Source: Pseudomonadota bacterium (GTDB lineage: Bacteria > Pseudomonadota > Gammaproteobacteria > Xanthomonadales > Xanthomonadaceae). Taken from it: DNA of 5,956 nt. Below the pieces are notes generated by a model. The model worked only from the letters and a program-made list of their open reading frames with translations. It made no database searches and was not told where the DNA came from. Positions 1-4,669 of the stretch are shown piece after piece (the first letter of the stretch is position 1; every line of letters begins with the position of its first letter). The stretch covers positions 1 to 5,956 of the forward strand of contig JAFAEU010000440.1 of the NCBI GenBank assembly GCA_023423855.1, read 5' to 3'. The position numbers and the translations under genes were made by a program.

Positions 1-207
1 GTCCCAGGCCGCGCGCAGGCGCCGCTGCGTGTCGACCAGCAGGGCCCGCGCCGCGTCGTCCAGCGCCTGCGCGCCGTCGTCGACGAAGGCCATCAGTCCG
101 GCGTCGATCGCGGCGTCGAGGTCGTCGCCGCGCAGCAGCGCGACCAGGCGCGCGGCATCCGGCGCGGCGGGAGGGGCTGGACCGGTGGCGGCTGGCTTCC
201 GGCGCAT
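1..207 (-). CDS. Hypothetical protein, N-terminal part (runs off left edge)
   Basis: This open frame starts at an ATG at 207 and stays open for 69 codons to the left edge, so only the N-terminus is seen. It begins MRRKPAATGPAPPAAPDAAR, a basic and then Pro/Ala-rich leader, followed by a predicted helical part with acidic stretches (DDLDAAIDAG, VDDGAQALDDAARALL) and ending in an Arg/Ala-rich helix (DTQRRLRAAWD). There is no signal peptide, no membrane segment and no family motif that I recognise. It lies 12 bases downstream of the enoyl-CoA hydratase stop on the same strand, so it is probably co-transcribed and perhaps translationally coupled, since the gap has no Shine-Dalgarno. The coding call rests on the uninterrupted frame, codon-like GC3 composition and the tight spacing. 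Function is unknown. Confidence 0.6.
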   Translation of the reverse strand, partial: MRRKPAATGPAPPAAPDAARLVALLRGDDLDAAIDAGLMAFVDDGAQALDDAARALLVDTQRRLRAAWD

Positions 208-219
208 GGCGGGGCGGTG

Positions 220-1002
220 TCAGCGTCCGTGGAAGGTCGGCTTGCGCTTGCCGAGGAAGGCCTCCGTGCCCTCGCGCATGTCGTCGGTCGAGAACACGAG
301 GCCGAACTGCGCGGCTTCGTACTCCAGGCCTTCCTCGATGCCGGCTTCGCCGCCGACGTTGATGCAGTCGAGGATGCCGCGCAGCGCCAGCGGCGCGGCG
401 TTCGCCAGCTGCGTGGCCAGCGTCATGGTGTCGGCCTCGAGGTCGGCGGCGGGCACCACGCGGTTGACGATGCCCAGCTGCAGCGCGCGCGCCGCGTCGA
501 TCGGCGCGCCGGCCAGGCACAGTTCCAGCGCCGCGGCGCGTCCGGCCAGGCGCAGCAGGCGCTGGGTGCCGCCGAAGCCCGGGATCAGGCCGAGGTTGAT
601 CTCGGGCTGGCCGAGCTTCGCGGTATCGGCCGCGATCCGCAGGTGGCAGCACATCGCCAGCTCCAGCCCGCCGCCCAGGGCAAAGCCGTTCACCATCGCA
701 ATCACCGGCTTGGGCAGCCTCTCGAAGCGGCGCATCATCCGCTGCCCGCGCAGCGCGAAGTCCCGGCCCTGGGCCGGGGTCAGGGCGGCCATTTCGCCGA
801 TGTCGGCGCCGGCGACGAAGGCCCTGGGCCCGGCGCCGGTCAGCACGACGGCGCGTACCGACGGGTCCGCTGCGGCCGCGTCGGCGGCGGCGTGGAGGGC
901 GTCGAGGGTCGCCGAATCGAGCGCGTTCAGCTTGTCCGGGCGGTCGATGGTGATGGTGCGGACGGCGTCGCGATCGGCGATCTGGAGGGGGGAGTCGGTC
1001 AT
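220..1002 (-). CDS. Enoyl-CoA hydratase (crotonase family)
   Basis: A cytoplasmic enoyl-CoA hydratase of 260 residues, the usual length for the family. It is expected to add water across the 2,3-double bond of trans-2-enoyl-CoA to give L-3-hydroxyacyl-CoA in fatty-acid or branched amino-acid breakdown. The first oxyanion-hole region is FVAGADIGEM (residues 62-71), and the second is NGFALGGGLELAMCC (105-119). Both glutamates that hydrate the double bond in rat crotonase (Glu144 and Glu164) have counterparts: Glu114 in GGGLELA and Glu134 in GQPEINLG. The family signature IPGFGGTQRLLRL follows at 140-152, and the C-terminus (FGLVFSTDDMREGTEAFLGKRKPTF) is typical of hydratases. No Shine-Dalgarno is visible before the ATG at 1002; the upstream mRNA is pyrimidine-rich. 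It probably forms an operon with the partial gene downstream. The exact substrate chain length cannot be told from sequence. Confidence 0.93.
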   Translation of the reverse strand: MTDSPLQIADRDAVRTITIDRPDKLNALDSATLDALHAAADAAAADPSVRAVVLTGAGPRAFVAGADIGEMAALTPAQGRDFALRGQRMMRRFERLPKPVIAMVNGFALGGGLELAMCCHLRIAADTAKLGQPEINLGLIPGFGGTQRLLRLAGRAAALELCLAGAPIDAARALQLGIVNRVVPAADLEADTMTLATQLANAAPLALRGILDCINVGGEAGIEEGLEYEAAQFGLVFSTDDMREGTEAFLGKRKPTFHGR

Positions 1003-1106
1003 GGTCGGGCGGTCTGGAGGGAGGGGCGGCGTGCCGGGTGCCGGAACTTGTCGGGCCGGTCGCGGTCGGATCGGAGGCGTCAGTGGCGGTTAAGCCCCGC
1101 GACCGC

Positions 1107-1113
1107 TATCCTA
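1107..1113. promoter_or_regulatory. Possible -10 element(s) for the divergent fkpA-like and hydratase genes
   Basis: The 196-base gap between the hydratase (minus) and the FKBP gene (plus) contains TATCCTA at 1107-1113. On the plus strand it reads TATCCT and on the minus strand TAGGAT, each 4 of 6 to TATAAT and offset by one base. No convincing -35 hexamer lies at 16-18 bases on either side. A 9-base inverted repeat (CGGTCGCGG at 1057-1065, CCGCGACCG at 1097-1105) flanks its left side and might be an operator, but could be chance in GC-rich DNA. The plus promoter would give a leader of about 80 bases. This is a weak call, made because the rest of the gap holds nothing better. Confidence 0.3.
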
Positions 1114-1125
1114 GCGTGTCCATCA

Positions 1126-1171
1126 GGGGCGGTTCGACCGCCCCGTGTCGTGTCTGGGCCGGACGCCGGCC
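1126..1171 (+). other. Two consecutive hairpins in the leader of the FKBP-like gene
   Basis: GGGGCGGT at 1126-1133 and ACCGCCCC at 1137-1144 form a perfect 8-bp stem with a TCG loop. GGCCGG at 1157-1162 and CCGGCC at 1166-1171 form a second perfect 6-bp stem with an ACG loop. Both lie between the candidate -10 and the ribosome binding site (GGAGAG at 1186-1191). Neither is followed by a T-run, so a classical attenuator is not supported. They could stabilise the mRNA or be protein-binding sites in DNA. The pairing is seen directly; a function is inference. Confidence 0.4.
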
Positions 1172-1198
1172 GATTGAATCCTTCTGGAGAGTGACTGA

Positions 1199-1912
1199 AT
1201 GAAAGTGCGTTTGCTTGCCGCCAGCCTCGCGGCGATGACCCTGGTTTCCGCGGCGGCTTCGGCGCAGGACACGACCTCCGAGCGTGGCAAGCTGAGCTAC
1301 GCGATCGGCTACAACACCGGCAATGAGCTGGCCGAGCTCACGGCGCGCGGCGAAGCAGTCGACGTCAACACCGTGATCAAGGCGATCCAGGACGCCTACG
1401 CGAAGAAGCAGCCGGCCGTGCCGGTCGACCAGCTCAGGGCCGCGGTCGAGAACATGCAGAAGCGCCAGCAGGCCAAGATGGAGGCCGAGTTCGCCAAGCT
1501 CTCCAGCGAGAACAAGAGCCAGAGCGACACCTTCCTGGCGCAGAACCGCGCCAAGCAGGGCGTGCAGACCCTGCCGGGCAGCACCGTCCAGTACCGCGTG
1601 ATCGAGAACGGCAGCGGCGCCAAGCCGACCCAGGCCAGCGACGTGCAGATCAGCTACAAGGGTTCGCTGCCCGACGGCACCGTGTTCGTCGACACCGCGC
1701 AGGCGCCGGAAGGCCAGCAGGCCGGCCCGGTGACGATGAAGATCAGCCAGATCCCGCTGGTGGGCCTGCGCGAGGCGCTGCTGCAGATGCCGACCGGCGC
1801 GCGCTGGGAAGTGGTCCTGCCGGGCGACAAGGCCTACGGCACGACGATCCAGGCCGGCCGCATGGCCAACCAGGCGGTCGTGTTCGACGTCAAGCTCGTC
1901 AGCGTCAAGTGA
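1199..1912 (+). CDS. Exported FKBP-type peptidyl-prolyl isomerase-like protein (FkpA/Mip family)
   Basis: A 237-residue periplasmic protein of the FkpA/Mip type, a family that folds envelope proteins as dimeric chaperones and prolyl isomerases. Residues 1-22 are a signal peptide (MKVRLLAASLAAMTLVSAAA, with an ASA/Q cleavage site after 22). Residues about 27-120 are the helical FKBP N-terminal dimerisation domain, starting with the typical SYAIGYNTG (33-41) and continuing into a long charged, Gln/Glu/Lys-rich helix. Residues about 128-237 are the FKBP domain (VQYRVIENGSG, SYKGSLPDGTVF, WEVVLPGDKAYG, VVFDVKLVSV). The pocket is altered: the usual VIPGW-type strand reads IPLVGLREAL, so the floor tryptophan is replaced by Leu190, and the usual IPPN loop reads MANQ (222-225). 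Isomerase activity may therefore be reduced, with the chaperone role kept. A good Shine-Dalgarno (GGAGAG, 7 bases before the ATG) fixes the start. A long hairpin overlaps the stop codon. Confidence 0.9.
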   Translation: MKVRLLAASLAAMTLVSAAASAQDTTSERGKLSYAIGYNTGNELAELTARGEAVDVNTVIKAIQDAYAKKQPAVPVDQLRAAVENMQKRQQAKMEAEFAKLSSENKSQSDTFLAQNRAKQGVQTLPGSTVQYRVIENGSGAKPTQASDVQISYKGSLPDGTVFVDTAQAPEGQQAGPVTMKISQIPLVGLREALLQMPTGARWEVVLPGDKAYGTTIQAGRMANQAVVFDVKLVSVK

Positions 1913-1953
1913 CGCAACGGCCCACGCGCAAGGCGCGTGGTTGCCGTTGCGTC
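1911..1953 (+). terminator. Long stem-loop overlapping the FKBP-like stop codon
   Basis: GACGCAACGGC at 1911-1921 plus CCACGCGC at 1922-1929 pair with GCGCGTGG at 1933-1940 and GCCGTTGCGTC at 1943-1953. This gives a 19-bp stem interrupted only by a TT bulge (1941-1942), with a three-base AAG loop. The first two bases of the stem are the last two of the TGA stop. No T-run follows, so it is either a Rho-independent-like terminator without a tail or an mRNA 3'-end stabiliser. It is also the first of two copies of a hairpin unit (see the repeat at 1922-2040). Confidence 0.6.
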
Positions 1954-2040
1954 ATCCCGAGCCGCAGGCGAGGGATCTCCATACCGTAAGTGGGATGTTG
2001 ACGGCGCCACGCGTCCAGCGCGTGGCCGCCGTTGCGTGAT
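1922..2040 (+). repeat. Extragenic composite repeat: 34-base hairpin unit in two direct copies with a palindrome between
   Basis: Copy 1 (1922-1955) and copy 2 (2007-2040) are identical at 27 of 34 positions. Both have CCACGCG, a 4-base variable loop, GCGCGTGG, then a two-base variable step and GCCGTTGCGT. Copy 2 forms its own stem: ACGGCG+CCACGCG (2001-2013) with CGCGTGG (2019-2025), one bulged C, then CGCCGT (2027-2032). Between the copies, 1954-1976 is another hairpin: ATCCC, GA, GCC, GCA loop, GGC, GA, GGGAT, that is, two paired blocks separated by a tandem G-A mismatch. The middle piece resembles a dispersed extragenic element (CATCCCGAGC...GAGGGAT) that I recall from several high-GC genomes, but I could not search for it. 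The remainder of the 280-base gap (2041-2192) shows only a short hairpin at 2156-2171 (GGCGAC, CCCG loop, GTCGCC) and no convincing promoter. Confidence 0.6.
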
Positions 2041-2192
2041 CTCCGCGCAAGCGGACATGCAGCCCTTCAGCAGTTGGCTCCGCGCGCAGCGCAGCCGCCC
2101 CCGCATCGATTCCGAAAATTCGACCGCGCCGGCCCCCGCCGCCGCGGCCTTCTTCGGCGACCCCGGTCGCCGTGTGGCACTTGATCTTGTCC

Positions 2193-2381
2193 ATGAATTC
2201 CACGTTCCGCGCCGTGCTCAGTCCCTGCATCGGCGTCTGCATGCTCGACGACGCAGGCTTCTGCCTGGGATGCCACCGCAGTTCCGCGGAGATCGCGCGC
2301 TGGCTGCAGATGGGCGATGATGAACGCCTGCGACTGATGGAGCACGTGCTTCCGCAACGCGAAGCGCAACGTACCGATTGA
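2193..2381 (+). CDS. DUF1289 family four-cysteine small protein
   Basis: A 62-residue cytoplasmic protein that matches the DUF1289 family from end to end: SPCIGVC (10-16), LDDAGFCLGC (18-27), then EIARWLQMGDDER (33-45) and the closing VLPQR (52-56). Cys12, Cys16, Cys24 and Cys27 form a CX3CX7CX2C pattern that suggests a bound metal or Fe-S centre; no biochemical role is established as far as I know. The ATG at 2193 was chosen because family members start a few residues before the SPC motif; a GTG at 2172 in the same frame would add seven residues. Neither start has a Shine-Dalgarno. Its stop lies 2 bases before the ATG of the Nudix gene, so it is the first gene of a three-gene operon with CoA pyrophosphatase and sulfurtransferase. 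Confidence 0.85.
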   Translation: MNSTFRAVLSPCIGVCMLDDAGFCLGCHRSSAEIARWLQMGDDERLRLMEHVLPQREAQRTD

Positions 2382-2383
2382 GC

Positions 2384-3007
2384 ATGTCCGTGGCCCGCTT
2401 CGACCGCATTGCGCGCGCGCTGCATCCGATCGACGCGGTTCCCGCCGGTCCCGAGTGGAACCTCGCCGAGCTCGACGGCCTGCTCGGCCGCGAACCGCCC
2501 GTCGCCGCTGCGGTGCTGCTGGGTCTGGTCGAACGCGACGACGACCTGCAGGTCCTGCTGACCCGCCGCACCGATGCCCTGCGCCAGCACCCGGGGCAGG
2601 TGAGCCTGCCGGGCGGACGCATGGATCCCGGGGACGCCAGCATGCTCGCCGCCGCGCTGCGCGAGGCCAACGAGGAAATCGGCCTCGAACCGCCGCAGGC
2701 CTCGCCCCTGGGCTATCTCGATCCGATGCGCACCGTCACCGGCTATCGCGTGGTGCCGGTGATCGCGCGGCTCGATCCGGACTTCGTCGCCCGTCCCGAT
2801 CCCGCGGAAGTCGCTGCGGTGTTCGAGGTGCCGCTGTCGTTCCTGCTGGCGCGCGACCACCTGCGCGAACTCGACATCGAGTTCGGCGGCCGCATCCGCC
2901 ACGTGCTCGAATACGCGCCGTATCCGGGTGCGCCGGAACAGCGCATCTGGGGCGTCACGGCGTCGATCCTGTACAACCTGCGCGAGCGGCTGGAGGCGGT
3001 GCGATGA
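2384..3007 (+). CDS. nudL: Nudix hydrolase, CoA pyrophosphatase (NudL type)
   Basis: A 207-residue Nudix enzyme expected to split CoA and CoA derivatives into 3',5'-ADP and (acyl-)phosphopantetheine in the cytoplasm. The CoA-specific signature upstream of the Nudix box is clear: LLTRRTDALRQHPGQVSLPG at 58-77. The Nudix box follows directly: GGRMDPGDASMLAAALREAN (78-97), then EEIGL (97-101). REANEEIGL carries the metal-binding glutamates; an Asp (84) stands where the general box has its first Glu, as is usual in this subfamily. The core continues with YLDPMRTVTGYRVVPVIA (111-128). The ATG at 2384 was preferred to an in-frame TTG at 2378; no Shine-Dalgarno is evident, so translation probably couples to the DUF1289 stop 2 bases upstream. 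The 3' end overlaps the next gene by four bases (ATGA). Confidence 0.92.
   Translation: MSVARFDRIARALHPIDAVPAGPEWNLAELDGLLGREPPVAAAVLLGLVERDDDLQVLLTRRTDALRQHPGQVSLPGGRMDPGDASMLAAALREANEEIGLEPPQASPLGYLDPMRTVTGYRVVPVIARLDPDFVARPDPAEVAAVFEVPLSFLLARDHLRELDIEFGGRIRHVLEYAPYPGAPEQRIWGVTASILYNLRERLEAVR
2992..3007 (+). promoter_or_regulatory. Ribosome binding site and ATGA stop-start overlap for sseA
   Basis: GGAGG at 2992-2996 lies seven bases before the ATG at 3004, inside the end of the Nudix gene. The ATGA at 3004-3007 is both the sseA start and the Nudix stop, which points to translational coupling. This is the clearest Shine-Dalgarno in the three-gene operon. Confidence 0.85.
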
Positions 3008-3855
3008 CGAGGTCCGGCTGGAATACGCTGGTGCAGCCCGAAGCGCTCGCCGCCGCGCTGGACGAGCGCGACGTCGTGGTGGTCGACTGCCGCTTCTCGC
3101 TCGCCGATCCCGAGGCCGGCGATCAGGCCTACCGGGCTGCGCACATTCCCGGCGCGCGCTACGCGCATCTCGACCGCGACCTCTCGGACCACGGCAAGCA
3201 GGGCCAGGGGCGGCATCCCTGGCCCGACGCAAGTGATTTCAGCGCGCGCCTGTCGGACTGGGGCATCTCGCCCGACAGCCGCGTGCTGGCGTACGACGCC
3301 GGCGACGGCGCGTTCGCGGCGCGGCTGTGGTGCCTGCTGAAGATGCTCGGGCACGAGGCGGTCGCCGTGCTCGACGGCGGCTGGGCGCGCTGGACCGCCC
3401 TCGGCCTGCCGGTGGACGCTGCCGTTCCGTCGCCGTCGCCCGCGGCCTACGCCGCGACGTTCGACGCCTCGCGCCTGTTCGATGCCGACGGCGTCCGCCG
3501 CCACCTCGACGCCGGCGGCCTGCTGCTGGATGCGCGCGCGCCGGAGCGCTTCCGCGGCGAGCTCGAACCGATCGACCCGGTTGCCGGGCACGTGCCCGGC
3601 GCCGGCAATCGTCCGTATGCCTCGAACCTGGTCGAGGGCCGTTTCAAGCCGGCTGCGCAACTGCGGGCCGAATTCGATGCGCTGCTCGACGGCCGTCGCG
3701 CCGACGTTGTCGTGGCCATGTGCGGTTCCGGCGTCACCGCCTGCCACCACCTGCTGGCGATGGCGCATGCCGGCCTGCCGGGCGCGAAGCTGTTCACCGG
3801 CTCCTGGAGCGGCTGGATCGCCGACCCGTCGCGGCCCGTGGCGACCGGCGACTGA
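3004..3855 (+). CDS. sseA: 3-mercaptopyruvate sulfurtransferase (tandem rhodanese)
   Basis: A 283-residue, two-domain rhodanese close in length to E. coli SseA. It transfers sulfur from 3-mercaptopyruvate to thiols or cyanide, leaving pyruvate, in the cytoplasm. The N-terminal inactive rhodanese domain (about 7-135) shows VVVVDCRFSL (24-33), AYRAAHIPGARY (42-53) and YDAGDGAFAARLWCLLK (97-113). The C-terminal domain (about 155-280) shows LLLDARAPERFRGE (173-186) and GHVPGAGNRPY (195-205). The active-site loop is CGSGVTACHHL with the persulfide-bearing Cys240. Gly and Ser after the cysteine are the mark of mercaptopyruvate rather than thiosulfate sulfurtransferases (which have CRKG). It is the last gene of the DUF1289-Nudix-sseA operon and runs head-on into the crotonase gene, leaving 19 bases between the two stops. 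Confidence 0.93.
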   Translation: MTRSGWNTLVQPEALAAALDERDVVVVDCRFSLADPEAGDQAYRAAHIPGARYAHLDRDLSDHGKQGQGRHPWPDASDFSARLSDWGISPDSRVLAYDAGDGAFAARLWCLLKMLGHEAVAVLDGGWARWTALGLPVDAAVPSPSPAAYAATFDASRLFDADGVRRHLDAGGLLLDARAPERFRGELEPIDPVAGHVPGAGNRPYASNLVEGRFKPAAQLRAEFDALLDGRRADVVVAMCGSGVTACHHLLAMAHAGLPGAKLFTGSWSGWIADPSRPVATGD

Positions 3856-3856
3856 G

Positions 3857-3870
3857 CCCGCCGGCGCGGG
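3857..3870. terminator. Short hairpin between convergent genes
   Basis: CCCGC at 3857-3861 and GCGGG at 3866-3870 form a perfect 5-bp GC stem with a CGGC loop. It fills most of the 19-base gap between the sseA stop and the crotonase stop. The position suits a bidirectional terminator, but there is no T-run on either side and so short a GC stem could be chance. Confidence 0.3.
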
Positions 3871-3874
3871 ATGC

Positions 3875-4630
3875 CTACTTGCCGAGCTTCGCCAGCAGCG
3901 CGCGCAGCGCCGCCTGGGTGTCGGGATCGTTCCAGGACGCGACGAAGCGGTCCAGCTCGATGAGCTCCGGCCGCAGCGCGGCAACCACGTCGGCGCGCGC
4001 GCTCGCGCGCGTCGCCAGCACCGGCTTGCGCGGCAGGGCCAGCAGGCCGCGCAGCCATTCGCGCGCGCGCATCGGCACGTCGTCGATGTCGGCGAGTTCG
4101 TCGACCAGGCCGATCGCCAGCGCTCGCTGCGCATCCACCATCTCGCCGGCGACGAGCAGGCGCTCGGCGCGATGCGGCCCGACCGCGCGGCGCATCAGCC
4201 GCTGGATGCCTTCCGGGGCCACCAGGCCGACCTGGGTCTCGTTGAGGCCGATGCGGTAGTCGCCGGCGGCCATCACCCGGTAGTCGCAGCACAGCGCCAG
4301 CACGCAGCCGCCGGCCGGCGCATGGCCGTTCAGGGCCGCCGCGACCGGCACCGGGCATTCGGCCAGTGCGCGGGCGGCGAGGAAGAAGCCCTCCCAGGCC
4401 TCGCGCAGCGCGACGGCGTCGAGCGTCAGCAGGAACGGCACGTCCAGCCCGGCCGAGAACACCTTCGGGCCGCCCGAAAGCACGAGCCCCTGCGCGCCGG
4501 ACGCAACGGCGTCGGCGATCGCGTCGCGCAGCTGCGCGCACAGCGCGGGATCCAAGGCATTGACCGGCGCACGCGCCAGGCGCAGTTCGTGGATGCCGTC
4601 GTGGGCGCTGCGTTCGATCAGTGCGTGCAT
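3875..4630 (-). CDS. Crotonase-family delta3,delta2-enoyl-CoA isomerase-like protein
   Basis: A 251-residue crotonase-fold enzyme most like mitochondrial delta3,delta2-enoyl-CoA isomerase (ECI1/DCI), which shifts the double bond of 3-enoyl-CoA to the 2-trans position so that unsaturated fatty acids can enter beta-oxidation. Evidence: PVNALDPALCAQL (22-34), the oxyanion-hole segment VFSAGLDVPFL (57-67), and above all NGHAPAGGCVLALCCDYRVM (101-120) followed by YRIGLNETQVGLVAPEGI (125-142), which follows the human enzyme's NGACPAGGCLVALTCDYR and YCIGLNETQLGIIAP as I recall them. Only one catalytic glutamate is present (Glu131 in LNETQ). The other hydratase glutamate is Val110, which favours isomerase over hydratase. 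The ATG at 4630 places the family N-terminus correctly; the frame is open further upstream but that would overlap the copper-chaperone gene. A weak GGAT lies six bases before the start. Confidence 0.85.
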   Translation of the reverse strand: MHALIERSAHDGIHELRLARAPVNALDPALCAQLRDAIADAVASGAQGLVLSGGPKVFSAGLDVPFLLTLDAVALREAWEGFFLAARALAECPVPVAAALNGHAPAGGCVLALCCDYRVMAAGDYRIGLNETQVGLVAPEGIQRLMRRAVGPHRAERLLVAGEMVDAQRALAIGLVDELADIDDVPMRAREWLRGLLALPRKPVLATRASARADVVAALRPELIELDRFVASWNDPDTQAALRALLAKLGK

Positions 4631-4656
4631 TCGTCGATCCGATGGCTGGGTCGCGA

Positions 4657-4663
4657 TATCATA
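4657..4663. promoter_or_regulatory. Near-symmetric bidirectional -10 element in a 39-base divergent gap
   Basis: TATCATA at 4657-4663 reads TATCAT on the plus strand and TATGAT (4663-4658) on the minus strand; each is 5 of 6 to the -10 consensus TATAAT. On the plus strand, seven bases separate it from the ATG at 4670, so transcription would begin at or next to the A of the ATG, giving a leaderless mRNA for the copper chaperone. On the minus strand, the start would fall near 4651, giving a leader of about 20 bases for the isomerase gene. No good -35 is seen on either side. The gap is too short to hold two ordinary separate promoters. Confidence 0.5.
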
Positions 4664-4669
4664 GGCGGC

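Noticed and set aside
1057..1105. 9-base inverted repeat CGGTCGCGG / CCGCGACCG as an operator
   Set aside because: Arms are 31 bases apart and made of GC-rich words that are common here; noted only as context for the divergent gap.
29..1194. Long plus-strand open frames of 354 and 325 codons opposite the hydratase
   Set aside because: They lie antisense to a well-conserved crotonase gene, are Arg/Ala/Ser- or Gly/Arg-rich with no family features, and are the usual product of high GC3 on the other strand.
2175..2190. Sigma-54-like site: TGGCAC followed by TTGT just before the DUF1289 start
   Set aside because: The spacing is one base too long, the -12 element has GT instead of GC, and it would end 2 bases before the start codon.
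2099..2194. Minus-strand frame starting MDKIKCHTATGVAEEG in the non-coding gap before DUF1289
   Set aside because: The opening looks protein-like, but the rest is Gly/Arg-rich, passes through the hairpin repeats, has no Shine-Dalgarno, and overlaps the DUF1289 start; no family was recognised.
1952..4541. Minus-strand open frames of 426, 463 and 364 codons opposite the operon and across into the isomerase region
   Set aside because: Arg/Ala-rich low-complexity translations that overlap several confidently identified genes in other frames; shadows of GC bias.
3482..4669. Upstream extension of the copper-chaperone frame to a 543-codon fusion
   Set aside because: The extension runs antisense through the isomerase gene and into sseA in another frame; the ATG at 4670 gives a proper signal peptide and normal family length.
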